Below, one piece after another: positions 8,700 through 16,812 of a DNA stretch of 64,000 nt. The DNA lies in NCBI GenBank assembly GCA_963782415.1, contig CAWAJT010000008.1, forward strand, positions 186,001-250,000. Reading direction: 5' to 3'. Every line of letters begins with the position of its first letter. Within the stretch, counting starts at the first letter, position 1. Origin of the DNA: Bog-473 sp963782415 (GTDB lineage Bacteria; Actinomycetota; Acidimicrobiia; Acidimicrobiales; RAAP-2). Position numbers and translations under genes: made by a program. Below the pieces are notes generated by a model. That model was not told the DNA's origin and searched no databases. It saw only the letters and a program-made list of their open reading frames with translations.

Positions 8700-10673
8700 A
8701 TGCCCACTTCTACCGCCTTCAGCTCCCACGGATTGGCCCTCCTCGTCCTCGATGCCGCCATCCTCGCCGTCGTCTTCCTGAGGCCGTTCACTCGCAACTA
8801 CGACGACGACTCTGACAAGGGATCGGGAAATCTCGTCGTGATGAGACCACCCCTGAAGCCCAGCTACAAGCGGTGTGGCCTCTTCGTCTTGGTGAGTCTC
8901 GTCGTATCCGTCGTGATCGTGGGATTGAAGGCGCCAAATCTGGGCGACGGGTACCACGCGCTCGTGACGCAATTGCTCCTGTCCGTGGTCCCAGACCCAT
9001 CGGTGGTCGACAGTTACGCCAACTCGCTTCTGCCGGTGTTTCAGGTGAGCGTCCTCTCCTTCGGGGTGGCGTTAGCTGTGGCCTTCAGGGCGTCGCTGGG
9101 TCGCCGGGTGATGATCCTCTTGAACGTGGTCCTGTTCCTGCTTGTCTCCGCCGTCGTAGATGCATTCTTCGGTCTCTTCGTCATTGAGACCGGATTTCCC
9201 TTGGGTCCCACGCCTGTCGTGAACCTGCTGGTGCAGTACACCATTGCCGGCATCGTTGTCTCACGGGTTGCCTTCACGAGCTTCCGGCTACCCAACAAGA
9301 CGCGCCTTCCCATTCGCCGTAACAAGCCGGCGAATCTCATCGACGACGCGATCGTGATCGTCTGCGTCCTGACAGCAATTGGTGTCGTCGTCGCCGGTGC
9401 GGTCTACCTCTCCTCCAAGTTCGGTGCCAGCCCGTTCGTCGCTGCCGTCATCGCCTACGCCTGCCCCCCGTACATCTTCTTACTCATCACCGGGTTCCTC
9501 GGACTGGTGCGGCTCGTGCACCGTCGCCAGGTCAACCCAACGGCAGATCGGCCACCTATTGAGGTCATCATCCCTGCTTTCAACGAGGAGCTCAACATCG
9601 CGCGTCTCCTCAGAACGATTGATGTTGCTGCCGGACGGTATCAAGGACCGGTTCGGGTGATCATGTGCGACGACGGTTCGACGGACGAGACGTACCGGCT
9701 CTCGTCGGAGGCAATTGCCGCGTTCGACCACGCCACCGGGGAGGTCATCAAGGGGAACCACAACGGCAAGTCCGGAGCTTTGAATCTGGCCCTGGCGCGA
9801 TGCCGCGCCGACATCGTCTATCGCGTCGATGCGGACTGCCTGGTCCACGAGGACTGCTTCTTGTATTCGGTACCGCACTTCCAGGCCGATCCCAAGGTGG
9901 GGATACTCGGGGCGTTCACGTTGCCGATCGAGCCGTACACCACTTGGATCGACCGCATGCGGATGTTCGAGATGATCGTCGGATTCGGCATGGTCCGACC
10001 GGCAAGCGACGTCGTCGACGGCATCGTGTGCATACCAGGGACGTTCACCGCGTTCCGCCGAGAGGCGGCACTCGCAATTGGCGGATTCGTCGAAGGGATG
10101 TACGGAGAGGATCTCGACTTCACGCTCGCCATCGCCCGGATCGGCTACCACGCCACCATCGATACCCGGGTGCGCTCATTCGAGGACGTTCCGAACACTC
10201 AGCGCCAGTTGCGAATTCAGCGGACGCGTTGGAACCGAGGGGCAACGATGGCCTTCGCCCGCTATACCCCCGGCGCGACGGGACTCGCCGGCTGTCGATT
10301 CTGGTTCTTCATGACGCGATCGTCGTTCAAGCGGTTTCTCGTCCCGCTGCACATCACCGGACTCGTCTACGTCCTGACGTTGGCGGTGATGGAACCGACG
10401 AGTCGCGTCAACCTCGCCAAGGTGCTCTTTCTTCTTCTGTTCCGGCAGGTGCCCGCGCTCGTCCAGCTCATCGGCTGCACCGTGTACTACGGCAAGGCGG
10501 CACTACTCGGCTGGCTTCCTGTTCGCTACGCCTTCATCATGCTCAAGCACTACTACGGGCTGGAGGCCTTTCTCGGCTTCAACGCTCGGCCGGTCGTGAC
10601 CGATCGCGTCAGAGAGTCGCTTCGCCCCGTGCGCCGGCCTGCGGTACGGGAGTTGCAGGGGGCAGAGTCGTGA
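8700..10673 (+). CDS. Multi-spanning family 2 glycosyltransferase (processive polysaccharide synthase type)
   Basis: Integral-membrane glycosyltransferase of 657 residues. About seven hydrophobic segments occupy residues 10-290, which is more than usual before the catalytic domain. The cytosolic GT2 domain carries the hallmarks of processive enzymes: substrate-binding DD at 324-325 (CDDGSTD), DAD at 377-379, the acceptor-base pair ED at 470-471 (YGEDLD) and QRTRW at 507-511 (the QxxRW motif). Two or three C-terminal membrane segments follow. This organisation matches cellulose, hyaluronan and alginate-type synthases, which polymerise a nucleotide sugar and thread the chain through the membrane; the sugar cannot be read from sequence. 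It starts 10 bases after the HlyD-like gene, in the same operon. It lacks a PilZ domain. Confidence 0.85.
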   Translation: MPTSTAFSSHGLALLVLDAAILAVVFLRPFTRNYDDDSDKGSGNLVVMRPPLKPSYKRCGLFVLVSLVVSVVIVGLKAPNLGDGYHALVTQLLLSVVPDPSVVDSYANSLLPVFQVSVLSFGVALAVAFRASLGRRVMILLNVVLFLLVSAVVDAFFGLFVIETGFPLGPTPVVNLLVQYTIAGIVVSRVAFTSFRLPNKTRLPIRRNKPANLIDDAIVIVCVLTAIGVVVAGAVYLSSKFGASPFVAAVIAYACPPYIFLLITGFLGLVRLVHRRQVNPTADRPPIEVIIPAFNEELNIARLLRTIDVAAGRYQGPVRVIMCDDGSTDETYRLSSEAIAAFDHATGEVIKGNHNGKSGALNLALARCRADIVYRVDADCLVHEDCFLYSVPHFQADPKVGILGAFTLPIEPYTTWIDRMRMFEMIVGFGMVRPASDVVDGIVCIPGTFTAFRREAALAIGGFVEGMYGEDLDFTLAIARIGYHATIDTRVRSFEDVPNTQRQLRIQRTRWNRGATMAFARYTPGATGLAGCRFWFFMTRSSFKRFLVPLHITGLVYVLTLAVMEPTSRVNLAKVLFLLLFRQVPALVQLIGCTVYYGKAALLGWLPVRYAFIMLKHYYGLEAFLGFNARPVVTDRVRESLRPVRRPAVRELQGAES

Positions 10674-10732
10674 CGGTCAAGGCCGGCACTGCAATCGGCT
10701 CGAGTGGGAACCGGCGCGATCGGGACCAGGTA

Positions 10733-11740
10733 TCAATAGCCCAGCTGCGGAGCGAGAGCTTGCAGGAACGCAACGGCAACCTGCGGATCACGGGGGCCAC
10801 CCACTCCGCCGGGAATGTTGAGCCAGTACCCGGAGACCAGCGGCCTGGTCGCGGCGTAGTCGTCGAGCAGCAACTGGGTCGTCGCTGCCTGCTGCGGGGT
10901 GCTCGTCGTCAGGCCCACCATGACCACGGCGTTCGGATTGGTCTCCTGCGCCTGGTGCACGGCGGAAGAGACGAAGGACGTGAAGCCGCCGGTGTCCTCG
11001 TCTTGCTGAGCCTGGATCTCGAACACATCGGCGTGGGGGGCGGACTGGGATGCGATGCCGAGGTCGGTGTAGCCCTCGTACTTCGTCGTATTCGAGTACG
11101 CGGTACTGAGCACGGTGGACAGGTTCGCGGCGGGGGTGACAACGAGCCCAAACCCGTGCTGGTGGGCCAGAGCCTCGGCCTCCGCTTCATAGGTGAAGGG
11201 CTGCTGTTGCTGGGCGACCGGTGTGGATGGCCACTTCTCGTCGTCATAGAGGAGCAACTTGATGTAGGAAGGGATCGAATCCGAGGTGATGGCATCAGCC
11301 ATCTGCTGATAGTCGTGAAAGTCCATCACGTACGTGGCGGCCGGCAGGAGGGGGTCCTTGGGCAGGTCGGCGGCTGTCACGATCAAGAGCGTCCGGGGCG
11401 TATTGAAGTAGTCCTGGAGCATGGCCTGGGACAGACCCGCGTCCAGCAAGGCCTTGACCGAGAACTTCTCGAGCAGCCAGTACGGCTTCGAGCCGCTGGC
11501 GACCGCTGCGGGAAGGGGAAGCGACAAGCCGGGCTCTCGGGGCACCGTTGTCGGAGTCGCCGCCGTGCTCGGTGCTGGCGCCTTGCTCGGGGCGGTCACG
11601 CTGTGTGCGTGCGCCGAGCGCTGCGGTTGACCGCCGTGCGCGCATCCCGCCGCGAAGAGGGCCGCCGCGGCGAGTGCGGAGAACACCAGCAGACGTTGTC
11701 GCCGAGTTGTCCATGGCGCGGCTGGCACGGAGCGACACAC
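10733..11740 (-). CDS. Secreted lipoprotein of unknown family
   Basis: A 335-residue protein with a lipoprotein signal: twin arginines at 13-14, a hydrophobic stretch, and FAAGC with the modified cysteine at position 33. A Ser/Pro/Thr/Ala linker follows (about 45-75). The mature part has no motif I can name; phrases such as ETNPNAVVMVGL and GYWLNIPG near the C-terminus suggest alternating strands and helices as in a TIM barrel, but this is weak. It converges on the GT2 gene (59-base gap) and diverges from the first sulfatase-like gene, so it probably belongs to the same surface-glycan locus. The start is GTG at 11740; later starts are possible. Function not assigned. Confidence 0.6.
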   Translation of the reverse strand: MCRSVPAAPWTTRRQRLLVFSALAAAALFAAGCAHGGQPQRSAHAHSVTAPSKAPAPSTAATPTTVPREPGLSLPLPAAVASGSKPYWLLEKFSVKALLDAGLSQAMLQDYFNTPRTLLIVTAADLPKDPLLPAATYVMDFHDYQQMADAITSDSIPSYIKLLLYDDEKWPSTPVAQQQQPFTYEAEAEALAHQHGFGLVVTPAANLSTVLSTAYSNTTKYEGYTDLGIASQSAPHADVFEIQAQQDEDTGGFTSFVSSAVHQAQETNPNAVVMVGLTTSTPQQAATTQLLLDDYAATRPLVSGYWLNIPGGVGGPRDPQVAVAFLQALAPQLGY

Positions 11741-11915
11741 GTGTGTTTTGTACTACAGATCGCTCACTGTTGGACATCGCTCCGTAGCCAAACACTCTCT
11801 TCGGCAACCATCTCCGACAAGAGGGTCACTGCGCGTCGGCGGTGGCAGGGCAACGGCCCCGGACCGAGCAGTCGAGAGCATGTCGCAAGTTGTGGTCGAA
11901 CGTAGAGGAGGCAAC

Positions 11916-13238
11916 ATGAACGTCATCTTCATCTCAATGGACACGCTCCGGGCGGACCATCTCGGGTGTCTCGGCTACGAGCGCGCGCTCACCCCGAACC
12001 TGGACCAGATTGCTCGCGAGGGCGCGCTGTTCACCAATGCGTTCGCATCGGATATTCCGACGCAGCCGTCGCATACGGCGATCTTCACGGGACGCTTCGG
12101 GGTGAACACGGGCATTGTGTCGCATTTTCACCCGCCGGCTCGCTTGGACGCTGACTTCTCGTGGCTGCCGAGCATCTTCCAACGAGCTGGACATGCCACC
12201 GGAGCGGTGGATCATCTGTTTGCCATGAAGGATTGGTTCATGCGCGGGTACACCGACTACATGCCACCCCCCGGCCGCTCCCGGTCGCCGGGATCGGTCA
12301 TCGTCGACATCGGCACCCAGTGGTTGGACGAGCATGTGAAAGAGGAATTCTTTCTCTTTCTGCACTTTTGGGACGCGCACATCCCCTATGTGCCACCGCA
12401 GCCCTACAAGCACCGGTACTCGAGCACGTCGGCACTGCACCGAGATCCGGACATCGAAACGAAACTGCGGAGTAGACCGACCTACGCCCTCTTTGCAGAG
12501 AACCTGTACAAGCATCTCGATGCCATTCCGAACGTGGACTACATCGCCGACCTCTACGACGCGGAAGTCGCGTACCTGGACCATGAAATCGGCCGGCTCT
12601 TCGATTATCTCCGTCGTGTCGGGGTCCTGGACAACACAATGGTGGTGTTGTTCGGGGATCATGGCGAGAACATGACCGAGCACGATGCGTGGTTCGATCA
12701 TGCCGGGCTGTATGACTCTGTCGTCCATGTTCCGGTTCTGATCTGGGCTCCGGGTGTCGTTCCCGCCTCTGAGGTCACCTCTCTCGTCTCGACGGTCGAC
12801 ATCAAGCCGACCGTGCTGGACTTCTTGGGCCTGCCCGCGCTCCCGGGTCTTGACGGGCGTTCCCTCCGACCGCTGACAGAGGGCAGCACGGAACCGCACC
12901 GGGACGTGGTGTTCCTGAGCGAGTGCACGTGGCAGGCAAAGCGCGGTGTCCGGACTCCTGATTGGAAGTACATCCGGAGCATGGATCCCGGCGTGTACCC
13001 GAGGGACGGAGTCGAGCTCTACGACATGCACCTCGACCCAACGGAGCAGACGAATCTTGCCGCACGGAGGCCCGAGATCGTCGGGCAGTTGGATGCGCTC
13101 CTCGCCGCCTGGTTGCAGAAGGAATTGGGTGACCGGCCTGATCCCATGGAGGAGGTGGTCGAGATGGGCCTGCCCGCCGTGCGAAGGTTGAACGACTTGG
13201 TTGCCGACTTGGCGGCGGCCCTTCCACACCACGCGTAA
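11916..13238 (+). CDS. Sulfatase-like hydrolase with Thr in place of the formylglycine Cys
   Basis: A 440-residue member of the alkaline phosphatase/sulfatase superfamily. It has the N-terminal metal site DTLRADHLG, a C-terminal metal site in FGDHGEN and the typical ending LYDMHLDPTEQTNL. At the nucleophile position, where sulfatases have C/S-x-P-S-R, it has TQPSH (Thr49). Without Cys or Ser, formylglycine cannot form, so phosphate-ester hydrolysis or a phosphotransferase-type reaction with Thr as nucleophile is more likely than sulfate-ester cleavage; this is family inference. I chose ATG 11916 because AGAGGAGG lies just upstream and the N-terminus then matches its paralogue at 13471. No signal peptide is visible, so it looks cytoplasmic. 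Confidence 0.82.
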   Translation: MNVIFISMDTLRADHLGCLGYERALTPNLDQIAREGALFTNAFASDIPTQPSHTAIFTGRFGVNTGIVSHFHPPARLDADFSWLPSIFQRAGHATGAVDHLFAMKDWFMRGYTDYMPPPGRSRSPGSVIVDIGTQWLDEHVKEEFFLFLHFWDAHIPYVPPQPYKHRYSSTSALHRDPDIETKLRSRPTYALFAENLYKHLDAIPNVDYIADLYDAEVAYLDHEIGRLFDYLRRVGVLDNTMVVLFGDHGENMTEHDAWFDHAGLYDSVVHVPVLIWAPGVVPASEVTSLVSTVDIKPTVLDFLGLPALPGLDGRSLRPLTEGSTEPHRDVVFLSECTWQAKRGVRTPDWKYIRSMDPGVYPRDGVELYDMHLDPTEQTNLAARRPEIVGQLDALLAAWLQKELGDRPDPMEEVVEMGLPAVRRLNDLVADLAAALPHHA

Positions 13239-13470
13239 AGAAGGGGGCTGAGGCTTTCGTCGCAACCCGCCGCACACGTCCATCCGTGCGTGCGTCGTCC
13301 TGTCCGTGCAGAGCGAACGGGTACGATGGCCGGGCAGGCCACAGACGTCTCGATGCCAGATGGGAGTCAGGCAGGCCGCGCTGCGGGCCGTGGTCCTGCA
13401 ACGTGACGAAGTCCTGTAGACGGGGAAGCAACGACGTGTCGGGCGCGTCGGTCAGCGATTGTGACGAGAA

Positions 13471-14913
13471 ATGCGAATCATCTACTTCGACATCGACACG
13501 CTGCGAGCAGATCATCTCGGTTGTTACGGGTACGGGCGCCCGACGAGCCCGGCGATCGACGCGGTCGCCGCCGACGGCATCAGGCTCACGAATGTGTACG
13601 CCTCCGACCTGCCCTGCTTGCCGTCTCGCACTGCGCTCAGCAGTGGGCGGCTGGGGATCCACAACGGTGTGGCGGGACACGGCGGAACGGCGGCCGCCCC
13701 GTTTCCCGAGGGCCGAGAGCGGGGCTTTCGCAGTCGGGACGCCGCTGAGACGTGGGCCAGTCAGATGCAAGAGGTCGGCATGTGGACCTCGTCGATCAGC
13801 ACGTTTGCCGAACGCCACTCGGCGTATCACTTCCTGGCTGGCTTCAACGAGTCGTACAACCTTGGCACGCGTGGTCTCGAAACCGCAGATCAGATAGCAG
13901 ATGTCGCCGTCGAGTGGCTCAGGAAGAACGTTGCCCGTCCGGACTGGTTCCTGCACGTGCACATGTGGGATCCCCACACGCCGTACCGCACGCCCGAGTC
14001 GTTCGGCGATCCGTTCGCCAGCATGCCCGCGCCCGCCTGGCTCGATGAGCGTGTGCGACAGCGTCACTGGGGCCTGCCCGGCCCGCATTCGGCCCAGGAG
14101 ATCACGGGCTTTGGGCCCAATGCTCGATGGGAGGGATTTTCCCGTCAGCCTGTGGTGGCCAGTGACATGGCGCAGGTGCATCGGATGTTCGACGGCTACG
14201 ACACCGGCGTGCGGTACGTCGACCACCACGTTGACCTCATCCTCAGCGAGCTAAGGGCGCTGGGCCTCGAAGACGACGTCGCGGTGATCATCTCTGCCGA
14301 CCACGGGGAGACGCTTGGGGAATTGGGCGTCTACTGTGACCATCAGACTGCGGACCAGCACGTGGCGCGGGTCCCGATGATCATCCGGTGGCCCGGCCTC
14401 GACAGCGGTGTCGACGACTCGTTGCACTACCAGATCGATGTCGTCGCCACACTGCTCGAGCTCAGTCAGGGCAGCGTGCCTGCACGCTGGGACGGACAGT
14501 CTTTCCGCTCCTCACTGGAGTCAGGAAGCGTGGACGGCCGGGAGTTCCTTGTCCTGACGCAAGGCGCATGGACCGCCCAGCGGTCGGTGCGCTTCGAGAA
14601 CTGGATCTTCATCCGGACCTTCCATGACGGTTATCACGGGTTCCCCGAGACGATGCTCTTCGACCTCGAGGCGGACCCGCACGAACAGGACGACCTGTCC
14701 GGCGTCCGGCCCGACGTGGTGCGGACGGGCCAGAGGCTGCTCGACGAGTGGAAGCAGGCAGCAGTGGCGGAATCGGTCACCGGTGTGGACCCCCTCGATA
14801 CCGTGCTCGAGGAGGGCGATCCGTGGCATGCGCACTGGCGGCCCGCGGAATACGACGCCTGGCTGGAAGAGACGGGTCGGGCCTCTTGGGTCAACCGCGT
14901 CGCGGCCGACTGA
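13471..14913 (+). CDS. Arylsulfatase-type sulfatase with intact formylglycine motif
   Basis: A 480-residue paralogue of the preceding gene (DTLRADHLGCYGYG at the N-terminus). It carries the type I sulfatase signature CLPSRTALSSGR, in which Cys49 would be converted to formylglycine, the catalytic residue for sulfate-ester hydrolysis. Further metal-site residues are in SADHGETLG. The C-terminus has the usual LFDLEADPHEQDDL. No signal peptide is seen, which suggests a cytoplasmic substrate or non-Sec export. It follows its paralogue after 232 bases in which I see no gene or clear signal. A formylglycine-generating enzyme is not in the window. The position near cysDNC and a polysaccharide synthase hints at sulfated glycans, but the substrate is unknown. 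Confidence 0.85.
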   Translation: MRIIYFDIDTLRADHLGCYGYGRPTSPAIDAVAADGIRLTNVYASDLPCLPSRTALSSGRLGIHNGVAGHGGTAAAPFPEGRERGFRSRDAAETWASQMQEVGMWTSSISTFAERHSAYHFLAGFNESYNLGTRGLETADQIADVAVEWLRKNVARPDWFLHVHMWDPHTPYRTPESFGDPFASMPAPAWLDERVRQRHWGLPGPHSAQEITGFGPNARWEGFSRQPVVASDMAQVHRMFDGYDTGVRYVDHHVDLILSELRALGLEDDVAVIISADHGETLGELGVYCDHQTADQHVARVPMIIRWPGLDSGVDDSLHYQIDVVATLLELSQGSVPARWDGQSFRSSLESGSVDGREFLVLTQGAWTAQRSVRFENWIFIRTFHDGYHGFPETMLFDLEADPHEQDDLSGVRPDVVRTGQRLLDEWKQAAVAESVTGVDPLDTVLEEGDPWHAHWRPAEYDAWLEETGRASWVNRVAAD

Positions 14914-14968
14914 CCGACAGACCCAGGGCCGACTGACCCACAGATCGCACTGTCCGGTCCCTCGATCG

Positions 14969-14994
14969 CTCCTTACTCCTAACTCCTTACTCCT
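14969..14994. repeat. Tandem 12-bp direct repeat
   Basis: CTCCTTACTCCT occurs twice (14969-14980 and 14983-14994) separated by AA, between the convergent sulfatase and epimerase genes. The second copy overlaps the stop codon of the epimerase gene. It looks like a small local duplication; no function is evident. Confidence 0.6.
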
Positions 14995-15397
14995 GCACCA
15001 GTTCGATCAGCGTGCCGAAGGAGGTCTTGGGGTGCACGAAGGCCACGGTGGTCCCGCGCGAACCGGGGCGCGGCGCCTCGTCGATCACCCGGCCCCCGGC
15101 GTCCTTGATCGCCTGGAGGGCCACGCCGCAGTCGTCGACCCGGTAGCCGATGTGGTGCAGACCCTCGCCCTTGGTGGCCAGGTATTTGGCCACCGGAGAG
15201 GTGTCGCTGATCGGCGTGAGCAGCTGCACGTAGGAGTCGGCCACCTTCAGCAACGCCTCCTCCACCCCGTCGGACTCGACGCGCTCGCGGTGGTCCACCG
15301 TGGCGCCGAACACGTCGGCGTACCAGGCGATGGCGGCTTCGAGGTCGTTGACCGCGATGGCCACGTGGTCGATCTCTGTCAGCAGGGCGTCGCTCAC
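14987..15397 (-). CDS. mce: Methylmalonyl-CoA/ethylmalonyl-CoA epimerase
   Basis: A 136-residue single vicinal-oxygen-chelate protein that interconverts the (R) and (S) forms of methylmalonyl-CoA, and in the ethylmalonyl-CoA pathway also ethylmalonyl-CoA. The metal ligands expected for the family are visible: His in IDHVAIAV, Gln in YVQLL, His in HHIGYRV and Glu in LIELVQE near the end. Its GTG start overlaps the ccr stop by four bases (GTGA), so it is the second gene of a ccr-mce operon. This placement beside Ccr supports a role on ethylmalonyl-CoA as well as methylmalonyl-CoA. Confidence 0.92.
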   Translation of the reverse strand: MSDALLTEIDHVAIAVNDLEAAIAWYADVFGATVDHRERVESDGVEEALLKVADSYVQLLTPISDTSPVAKYLATKGEGLHHIGYRVDDCGVALQAIKDAGGRVIDEAPRPGSRGTTVAFVHPKTSFGTLIELVQE

Positions 15398-16734
15398 GCG
15401 CCGTGCCTCCGGAACAAGGTGATGCGGTCCTCGCCGACCTTGGCCCGTAGCTCGGGGTCATCGATGCCGAGTCCCTCCTCGGGTGCGAGGCAGAGTACGC
15501 CGATCTTGCCCTCGTGCAGATTGTGGTGGACCTGGTACGCCGCCTCGCCGACCTGCTCGAGCGGGTAGACGGCGGAGAGCGGGGGCAGCACCTTGCCGTC
15601 GCAGATGAGCTGGTTGGCGTCCCACGCTTCGCGGTAGTTGGCGAAGTGCGAGCCCTTGATGGTCTTGAGCTTCATCCAGAGGTGACGGTTGTCGTACTCA
15701 ATCATGTAGCCCGACGTGGCGGCGCAGGTGACGATGGTCCCGGCCCGCTTGCAGGCGAAGACCGAGGCCCCCATGGTCTGGCGGCCCGGGTGCTCGAAGA
15801 TGATCTCGGGCTCCGAGCCCACCAGCCCGCGGATGTCCTTTCCGAAGCGCCGCCATTCCGACTCGTCCTGGGTGTGCTCGTCGGACCAGAAGCGGTAGTT
15901 CGCCGCCTTGCGATCGATGACGGCCTCGACACCGAGGTCGTTGAGGAGCTTGACCTTCTCGGGTGACGACACGACGCCGATCGGCGTGCCACCGCCGTTC
16001 AGCACGTGCTGCACGGCGTAGCTGCCGAGCCCGCCGCTGGCTCCCCAGACGAGCACCTTGTCGCCCTGGGTCATGCGGGCCCCGTTCGGCGAGACCAGCA
16101 TGCGGTAGGCGGTGGAGTTGCACAGCGCGTTGATGGCGGCCTCTTCCCAACTGAGGTGCGTGGGCTTGGGCATGAGCTGGTTGGCCTTGACCAGAGTGAT
16201 GTCGGCCAACCCACCGAAGTTGGACTCGAAGCCCCAGATGCGCTGGTTCGCCGCCAGCATGGAGTCGTCGTGCGCGGTGGGGTCCTGGTCGTCGACGTAG
16301 TTGCAGTGGACCGTGACCTTGTCGCCCACCTTCCAGTTGCGGACCTGCGAGCCGGTGCGCAGCACGACGCCCGAGGCGTCGGATCCGACGACGTGGTAGT
16401 CGAGCGCGTGGCGGGCGGCCCAGGGACCCTCCTTGGCCAGGCGGTCCAGGAAGCCGAAGGTGGGCAGCGGCTCGAAGATGGAGGTCCAGACGGTGTTGAA
16501 GTTGATCGACGACGCCATGACCGCCACGTAGGCCTCGTCGGGCGCCAGCTCGGGCAGGGCCACCTCTTCGACGTGGAGCGATCGGCGGGGGTCCTTGTCG
16601 GACGACTCCATGCCCTCGAACATGGCCGTTTCACTCCGTTTGACCAGGGCAGCCCGGTAGGAGTCGGGCATGGCCAGCCCGGCCAGCTCGTCTCCGGACG
16701 CACCGGCCAGGGCAGCAGTCAGGATGTCGCTCAT
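15394..16734 (-). CDS. ccrA: Crotonyl-CoA carboxylase/reductase
   Basis: An NADPH-dependent medium-chain dehydrogenase/reductase of 446 residues that reductively carboxylates crotonyl-CoA to ethylmalonyl-CoA, the key step of the ethylmalonyl-CoA pathway. The cofactor fold has WGASGGLGSYA (230-240). The residues reported to hold CO2 in the Kitasatospora enzyme (Asn81, Phe170, Glu171, His365) have counterparts at almost identical positions: Asn80 (FNTVW), Phe169-Glu170 (WGFESNFGG) and His363 (GSHFA). This argues for a true carboxylase rather than a plain enoyl reductase. The start ATG at 16734 gives the usual length; an open frame upstream has no homology. It is transcribed divergently from the thiolase gene. 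Confidence 0.94.
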   Translation of the reverse strand: MSDILTAALAGASGDELAGLAMPDSYRAALVKRSETAMFEGMESSDKDPRRSLHVEEVALPELAPDEAYVAVMASSINFNTVWTSIFEPLPTFGFLDRLAKEGPWAARHALDYHVVGSDASGVVLRTGSQVRNWKVGDKVTVHCNYVDDQDPTAHDDSMLAANQRIWGFESNFGGLADITLVKANQLMPKPTHLSWEEAAINALCNSTAYRMLVSPNGARMTQGDKVLVWGASGGLGSYAVQHVLNGGGTPIGVVSSPEKVKLLNDLGVEAVIDRKAANYRFWSDEHTQDESEWRRFGKDIRGLVGSEPEIIFEHPGRQTMGASVFACKRAGTIVTCAATSGYMIEYDNRHLWMKLKTIKGSHFANYREAWDANQLICDGKVLPPLSAVYPLEQVGEAAYQVHHNLHEGKIGVLCLAPEEGLGIDDPELRAKVGEDRITLFRRHGA

Positions 16735-16766
16735 GTGACCCGACGATAGTTGGCCCGTAAGATGGA

Positions 16767-16783
16767 GTTTCCGACCGGTAACC
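16767..16783. promoter_or_regulatory. Candidate operator, copy 1 (thiolase/ccr divergent region)
   Basis: A 17-base stretch with imperfect dyad symmetry around ACCGGT, 29 bases before the thiolase ATG and 32 bases from the ccr start. It matches the sequence at 22138-22154 upstream of hbd at 14 of 17 positions, with the core GACCGGTAA identical. Sharing between genes of one pathway suggests a common, perhaps TetR-type, regulator; none is encoded nearby. A TAAGAT at 16758-16763 could be the thiolase -10 element, which would place this site over the transcription start. Confidence 0.45.
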
Positions 16784-16812
16784 AGACCGGCGGGAACGCG
16801 GAGGTGCAGGGA

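Noticed and set aside
10674..11905. Continuation of open sequence after the GT2 gene on the plus strand
   Set aside because: The plus-strand reading is out of frame with GT2 and antisense to a lipoprotein with a clear signal sequence.
3002..14913. Sulfotransferase or formylglycine-generating enzyme in the glycan locus
   Set aside because: I looked for both, because they would complete the sulfated-glycan idea; no open frame shows their motifs.
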